A program made the position numbers and the translations under genes. This document shows, one piece after another, positions 59,271 to 64,000 of a stretch of DNA of 64,000 nucleotides. Each line of letters starts with the position of its first letter. The stretch's first letter is position 1. Under the pieces are notes generated by a model, which was not told the origin of the DNA, did not search any database, and saw nothing but the letters and a program-made list of their open reading frames with translations. This DNA comes from Prosapia bicincta (Eukaryota > Arthropoda > Insecta > Hemiptera > Cercopidae), in the NCBI GenBank assembly GCA_036971475.1, contig JBAIZL010000010.1, positions 3,798,469 to 3,862,468 of the forward strand, read 5' to 3'.

Positions 59271-59512
59271 TATGAAGTTAATATATTACTATGTAAGTGA
59301 TTTTATCCACCATTAAGTGCAATAATTTTACCTTGAGTGATGAGGCACCTTTCGGTCGTTGACCATTGTCGAATCACTGATGTTTCTCTGAGCAGAGAAA
59401 CATCAGTGATTCGACAATGGTCAACGACCGAAAGGTGCCTCATCACTCAAGGTAAAATTATTGCACTTAATGGTGGATAAAATCACTTACATAGTAATAT
59501 ATTAACTTCATA
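59271..59512. repeat. Perfect palindrome, 120-bp arms, 2-bp spacer
   Basis: The arms 59271-59390 and 59393-59512 are exact inverse complements around the bases ag at 59391-59392. Landmarks are ttatccaccattaagtgcaa, cctttcggtcgttgacc and aatcactgatgtttctctg in the left arm and their inverses in the right. Sequence outside the left arm (59228-59270) belongs to the same repeat but is not mirrored. TA arrays lie on both sides (59205-59224; 59512-59532). Confidence 0.95.
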
Positions 59513-59561
59513 TATATATATATACATATATAAATATCGCAATATGTTTTCTTGTGTATTA

Positions 59562-59778
59562 ATAAAGAACAAAAGTCAAAATACAAATACAAGAATTATA
59601 TTTGAATTTACAATTCAAAGCTTTTCGTTGGCTAACAGTACCAACATCATCAGGAATATTAAACAATTCTGAATTGTTTAATATTCCTGATGATGTTGGT
59701 ACTGTTAGCCAACGAAAAGCTTTGAATTGTAAATTCAAATATAATTCTTGTATTTGTATTTTGACTTTTGTTCTTTAT
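59562..59778. repeat. Perfect palindrome, 108-bp arms, 1-bp spacer, with hammerhead-like core
   Basis: The arms 59562-59669 and 59671-59778 are inverse complements around one T at 59670. The right arm reads caattc/gaattg, ttaatattc, ctgatgatgttggtactg, ttagccaacgaaaagc. In this, CTGATGA, the pair gttgg/ccaac and GAAA lie in hammerhead order. A related single arm occurs at about 57580-57650 (gatgatgttggtactg, ttgccaacgaaaaac). TA arrays flank both. Confidence 0.93.
59684..59716 (+). ncRNA. Hammerhead-ribozyme-like core inside a palindrome
   Basis: CTGATGA is followed by one base, the five-base helix gttgg/ccaac around a nine-base loop, and then GAAA. Because the region is palindromic the same core exists on the minus strand at the mirrored place (about 59624-59656). 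Helix I and III partners and a clear cleavage triplet were not established, so activity is unproven. Confidence 0.4.
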
Positions 59779-59795
59779 ATATATATGTGTGTGAG

Positions 59796-59856
<61 letters not shown>

Positions 59857-59872
59857 TTATGTGTATGTGTGT

Positions 59873-59936
<64 letters not shown>

Positions 59937-59960
59937 GTGTGTGTGTGTGTGTGTATAAAC
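59779..59960 (+). repeat. Complex (TA)n/(TG)n/(CATA)n microsatellite
   Basis: Two TA arrays are separated by TG- and TACA-rich segments, with a final TG run from about 59935. Length variation is expected. Confidence 0.95.
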
Positions 59961-60691
59961 ATATAATACTCGGGGTCTTCTCCATGATTTACATCATTGA
60001 ACAATGCACTGACTTAGTGTGAAACGAGTCTGATGAAAAATATCAGTAAATCATATATTTTTGCCAAGGATCCCTATAGTAGTATTTTAATAAAAAAATA
60101 CCTTTAGAATCTGCAAAACAAAACTACAAGTATTTTAAATAAGTTTGGCAAGTCATTAATTTGTACATTATTGTACAAAGATTTGTACATTATTATGGAC
60201 AGTAATATTTCCCATATAGTGAACACATGATATTATATTCTCATTTAGAATTAAATTGTATGATTTAAATTGTTATTAAGATTTAAGGTTTTTATTAAAC
60301 AAATCAATAAGTTTGGCAAGTTGTTAAATTTGTTTAATAAAAACACTATGTCTATAAATCACTATGAACAATAAAACCAATATTTTATGTTTCTTAATTA
60401 TAATAAGAACCATGTTTTATAAGAAAAACTATTAAATATAAGCTAAAAAATTAACAATTTTCTACTTTATTTAAAACTTTTTACCCTTTTACTACTTCAC
60501 CTAGTGTAGAAAAACATATTACCTATTTAAAATTGATGTCTCTGGTTAGGGTTACAAGTAGTGACAAGTAATACTGGCCATATGATCCATAATTCAAATA
60601 CACCTACCAGTAGAGGGGATAGTCCGTAACGTAAAACAGCTAAATATTCATCTTGCAGTTTTTGTGTTGTACATCTTGAAGTTCTTATAAA

Positions 60692-61179
60692 TTACAGTTG
60701 TTTGTTTTCTCGGTAAGAAAACCACTACTTACTGATTTATTCAGTAGACGTGTATTTTTACAATGCTGTGAATTACTGACAAGACTGTTTCTCAGGTGTG
60801 AGTCTATGGTGTATTTTTGTTCCGTTGTGAGTTATTGTTCATAGAGTATTTGTTAATTTTGTGCTCAAATATAGTGTTTCATTGGGAGTGTAATTTTTTT
60901 TTTACATTTAGGATGTGTTGTGGATAGTATTTATGGTGTTTATACTTTTAATTATACTACTTTGAACACTATATTTGAGCACATAATCAACAACTACTCT
61001 ATAAACAATAACACACCACAGAACAAAAATACACCACAGACTCATACCAACATAACACACCTGAGCAACAGTCTTGTCAGTAATTCACAGCATTGAAAAA
61101 TGTGCTGACCTAGCACAAAATGTGTCTGCTGAATAAATCAGTAAGTAGTGGTTTTTCCCAAGAAAACAAACAACTGTAA
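60692..61179. repeat. Large fold-back element (488 bp)
   Basis: The left arm starts ttacagttgtttgttttct and the right arm ends agaaaacaaacaactgtaa. In between, ctgatttattcagtagacg, tgctgtgaattactgac, gtgagtctatggtgtatttt and cttgttaattttgtgctcaa-like blocks are mirrored. The arms are imperfect and the centre lies near 60936. The same blocks are found at 22490-22846 and, shorter, at 8545-8670 and 59985-60070. Confidence 0.85.
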
Positions 61180-61380
61180 ATATCCATCTTATACCTCCCA
61201 CATAGCCCCAGCCAATACATGCACCCTTCATGTGAAACATACACAAAATGTGTCTGCTGAATAAATCAGTAAGTAGTGGTTTTCCCAAGAAAACAAACAA
61301 CTGTAAATATCCATCTTATACCTCCCACGTAGCCCCAGCGAATACATGCACCCTTCATGTGAAACATACACAAAATGTAA
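61114..61380 (+). repeat. 128-bp tandem duplication at the right arm of the fold-back
   Basis: cacaaaatgtgtctgctgaa occurs at 61114 and 61242, and a third, incomplete start at 61369. The copies share catcttatacctcccac(a/g)tag and acccttcatgtgaaacata. Confidence 0.93.
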
Positions 61381-61819
61381 CTCGTATGAAATACTCCCTG
61401 AGTATTTTTTATTGTCTAAAAGAACAATCTAGATATATCAAGTAAGCAGACACAATTAACACACTATAACTTTTAAGGAATGTGGTGAGAGATATGGCAA
61501 AGAATGCTAGTTCTGCTGCTATTTATTCATCTGGAGAGCACAAATTATTAAATCTCAGCATAGTAATTATATAGAAAATTACAAGGAATATGTATAAATC
61601 AGAGTTCCAAACATATTAATATTTTTATAAACTGGCTGACTAAAAAAATTAGACTTGCATATGTATTTATTATTTTTAACTTTCTTTATAATTAATAATA
61701 CTTTTTTAGTTAAAATAGTGCTATGGCAAAGGCCAAAGGTACAAATAAATAGATGTGGCAGAAAATCATCAATGAAAAATAATTAGAAATTAATATTAAG
61801 AAGAGGAGGAGTGTGAGCA

Positions 61820-61838
61820 AGTGTGTGTGTGTGTGTTT

Positions 61839-61901
<63 letters not shown>

Positions 61902-61955
61902 GCGTGTGCGCGTGCGCGTGCGTGAGAGAGAGAGAAAGAGGGGAGGGGGAGAGAG
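61820..61955 (+). repeat. (TG)n/(GA)n microsatellite
   Basis: About 50 TG-type units with GC-rich variants (gcgcgtgcgc) pass into a GA- and GGGGA-rich run. Apparent Cys/Val-rich open frames across it are artefacts of the repeat. Confidence 0.95.
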
Positions 61956-62059
61956 GGTTCTAGAGAATAATTATTTTTCTAAAACAATTTATTATAAAGG
62001 TCATAAAAAATACCGATCTAAAATTCAAATTTTTCAATTAAGTGCTACATGAAAAGTAG

Positions 62060-63640
62060 CTAATAGAGTGTTTATATCGGAGCATTAAAAATCGGTAAGC
62101 TGTATTAAACGCTATCATATTTCGGCGGTAAATGTCACAAATATTGTGACTATCTCGGCACTAAATTTTGGGACTATGCTCAAAGCTGTATGTAGATCTA
62201 CGCATTAACACTTAATATTGAGACTATGGCGACGGCATTTCATTTCGGTTCTGCGCCGGCGCTAAATAGTGAGACTATACGTTTACACTAAAAATCGTGA
62301 CTGTACCGGCACTAAATATCGGAGCTATGCGACTGCTCTAAATGTTGAGCTATCCGCCGGCACTAAATGTCAGAGCTATGCGACTGCTCTAAATGTTGAG
62401 CTATCCGAAGGCACTAAATGTCAGAGCTATGCGACTGCTCTAAATGTTGAGCTATCCGCCGGCACTAAATCTCAGAGCTATTCGACTGCTCTAAATGTTG
62501 AGCTATCCGCCGGCACTAAATGTCAGAGCTATGCGACTGCTCTAAATGTTGAGCTATCCGCCAGCACTAAATGTCAGAGCTATGCGACTGCTCTAAATGT
62601 TGAGCTATCCGCCGGCACTAAATGTCAGAGCTATGCGACTGCTCTAAATGTTGAGCTATCCGCCAGCACTAAATGTCAGAGCTATGCGACTGCTCTAAAT
62701 GTTGAGCTATCCGCCGGCACTAAATGTCAGAGCTATGCGACTGCTCTAAATGTTGAGCTATCCGCCGGCACTAAATGTCAGAGCTATGCGACTGCTCTAA
62801 ATGTTGAGCTATCCGCCAGCACTAAATGTCAGAGCTATGCGACTGCTCTAAATGTTGAGCTATCCGCCGGCACTAAATCTCAGAGCTATTCGACTGCTCT
62901 AAATGTTGAGCTATCCGCCGGCACTAAATGTCAGAGCTATGCGACTGCTCTAAATGTTGAGCTATCCGCCAGCACTAAATGTCAGAGCTATGCGACTGCT
63001 CTAAATGTTGAGCTATCCGCCGGCACTAAATGTCAGAGCTATGCGACTGCTCTAAATGTTGAGCTATCCGCCAGCACTAAATGTCAGAGCTATGCGACTG
63101 CTCTAAATGTTGAGCTATCCGCCGGCACTAAATGTCAGAGCTATGCGACTGCTCTAAATGTTGAGCTATCCGCCGGCACTAAATGTCAGAGCTATGCGAC
63201 TGCTCTAAATGTTGAGCTATCCGCCGGCACTAAATGTCAGAGCTATGCGACTGCTCTAAATGTTGAGCTATCCGCCGGCACTAAATGTCAGAGCTATGCG
63301 ACTGCTCTAAATGTTGAGCTATCCGCCGGCACTAAATGTCAGAGCTATGCGACTGCTCTAAATGTTGAGCTATCCGCCGGCACTAAATGTCAGAGCTATG
63401 CGACTGCTCTAAATGTTGAGCTATCCGCCGGCACTAAATGTCAGAGCTATGCGACTGCTCTAAATGTTGAGCTATCCGCCGGCACTAAATGTCAGAGCTA
63501 TATTTTGCCACTAAATACCGGTACTGTGAGTCAGCGCATAATTTCAGGAGTACGTGTGGCCATTAAATTTAGAGCACCAACATTAAATATCAGGACATCG
63601 GCGTTAGCTACCTTTTAAATTTTAGTATTACGTAATTTTT
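62060..63640 (+). repeat. 51-bp minisatellite (about 23 copies) with degenerate 25-bp flanks
   Basis: The unit is tatccgccggcactaaatgt, cagagctatgcgactgctct, aaatgttgagc (51 bp), repeated from about 62310 to 63500. It is itself a dimer of two related 25-26-bp halves, each of the form (cc)ggc/tgc-(a/t)ctaaatgt(c/t)-gagctat. The flanks at 62060-62330 and 63500-63620 hold older, diverged single halves (for example cggcactaaattttgggac and ccattaaatttagagcacc). Variants (tctcagagctattcg; ccagcac) show that a block of eight units (408 bp) was duplicated. The frame is open for 449 codons because 51 is a multiple of three. The array is clearly GC-richer than its surroundings. Confidence 0.95.
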
Positions 63641-64000
63641 AACTAATTTTGTTTCAATAAACGTTGGTTTTAAAACTAGAGTTTGTAATTACCCTTTATT
63701 ATTTTACTAGGCATAAAGGATTTGCAGAAATGTAAATTACTACTGGTTTTAACATTTAACCAATAATTTTAAAATTTACTGGTTTCACGTAGAGTATTAC
63801 GGAATGTGTAGTACTACAAACGCAAAGTTAGATAAATCTCTCAATATAATCACATATTGTGTTTGTACTCATTTCCTCTATATTTTTATAAAGATTTCAA
63901 GGTCAAGCCTGAACGTGATAGTGTCACACGCGAATGACCATTGGTGCACTTGGTGACAGTAGAGTACCTTATCAACTAATGACCACGGGAAAGTGAATTG
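63640..64000. other. AT-rich end of window
   Basis: No feature recognised. The last 120 bases are less AT-rich, but I found no exon signal in them. Confidence 0.5.

Larger units (their letters stand above)
58958..62060 (-). other. Probable CP2-type gene intron or upstream region
   Basis: Two perfect palindromes, several TA/TG arrays, a large fold-back and a 128-bp tandem duplication fill most of this stretch. A TG/GA-rich run lies at 61820-61955. No further exon was recognised. Confidence 0.65.

Noticed and set aside
59602..60004. Open frames rich in Ile/Tyr on both strands
   Set aside because: They are translations of TA and TG repeats and of a palindrome.
61813..62052. Cys/Val-rich small protein
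   Set aside because: It is the translation of a TG microsatellite with no coding context.
62269..63618. 449-codon repetitive protein gene
   Set aside because: No ATG, period divisible by three explains the open frame, the ends merge with non-coding relics of the same repeat, and no signal or domain is seen.

Overview
The window is animal nuclear DNA, most likely an insect (a hemipteran-type genome is plausible but not provable from this stretch). It is AT-rich, host exons are short and sit in very long introns with GT-AG borders, and the repeats (Jockey- and I-type LINEs, Penelope-like elements, hAT, pogo/Tigger, mariner, a Helitron, satellites) are those of a repeat-loaded arthropod genome. 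There are no bacterial-type genes, operons or CRISPR arrays.

Two host genes are supported, in convergent orientation. On the + strand, seven exons between 2888 and 27234 splice in frame into the last 369 residues of a PDE11-type dual cAMP/cGMP phosphodiesterase: the end of a GAF domain, the linker, the whole catalytic domain and the stop codon. Poly(A) signals lie at 27374-27383. On the - strand, three exons (58957-58825, 54873-54671, 52715-52486) splice in frame into the C-terminal half of a CP2/LSF transcription factor (TFCP2/UBP1, Drosophila gemini): linker, SAM-like domain and C-terminal oligomerisation region. Its upstream exons, and its short last exon, were not found.

Everything else is repeat-derived or unassigned. 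By position: 0.65-2.58 kb, a hAT element with 8-bp target duplication; 4-7 kb, a family of fold-back MITEs and a decayed Penelope-like element; 9.94-11.54 kb, a 1.6-kb fold-back element; 11.87-14.12 kb, a 55-bp x 41 minisatellite; 17.36-18.22 kb, a Tigger-like non-autonomous element; 18.2-18.8 and 22.85-23.0 kb, Penelope-like 3' ends; 19.25-21.17 kb, a decayed pogo-type element; 29.2-34.1 kb, an I-type LINE with a triplicated reverse-transcriptase core; 39.7-40.37 kb, a Helitron helicase remnant; 41.8-45.4 kb, a 213-bp satellite of about 17 copies; 45.6-46.6 kb, a mariner-like remnant; 47.05-51.6 kb, a Jockey-type LINE; 54.07-54.55 kb, an internally deleted mariner; 57.6-61.4 kb, fold-back elements and TA arrays; 62.1-63.6 kb, a 51-bp GC-richer minisatellite.

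The most unusual theme is a set of dispersed sequences with hammerhead-ribozyme-like cores (CTGATGA, a short helix, then GAAA). They occur at Penelope-like 3' ends and inside large, in two cases perfect, palindromes. The assignment is by eye and needs structural searches.
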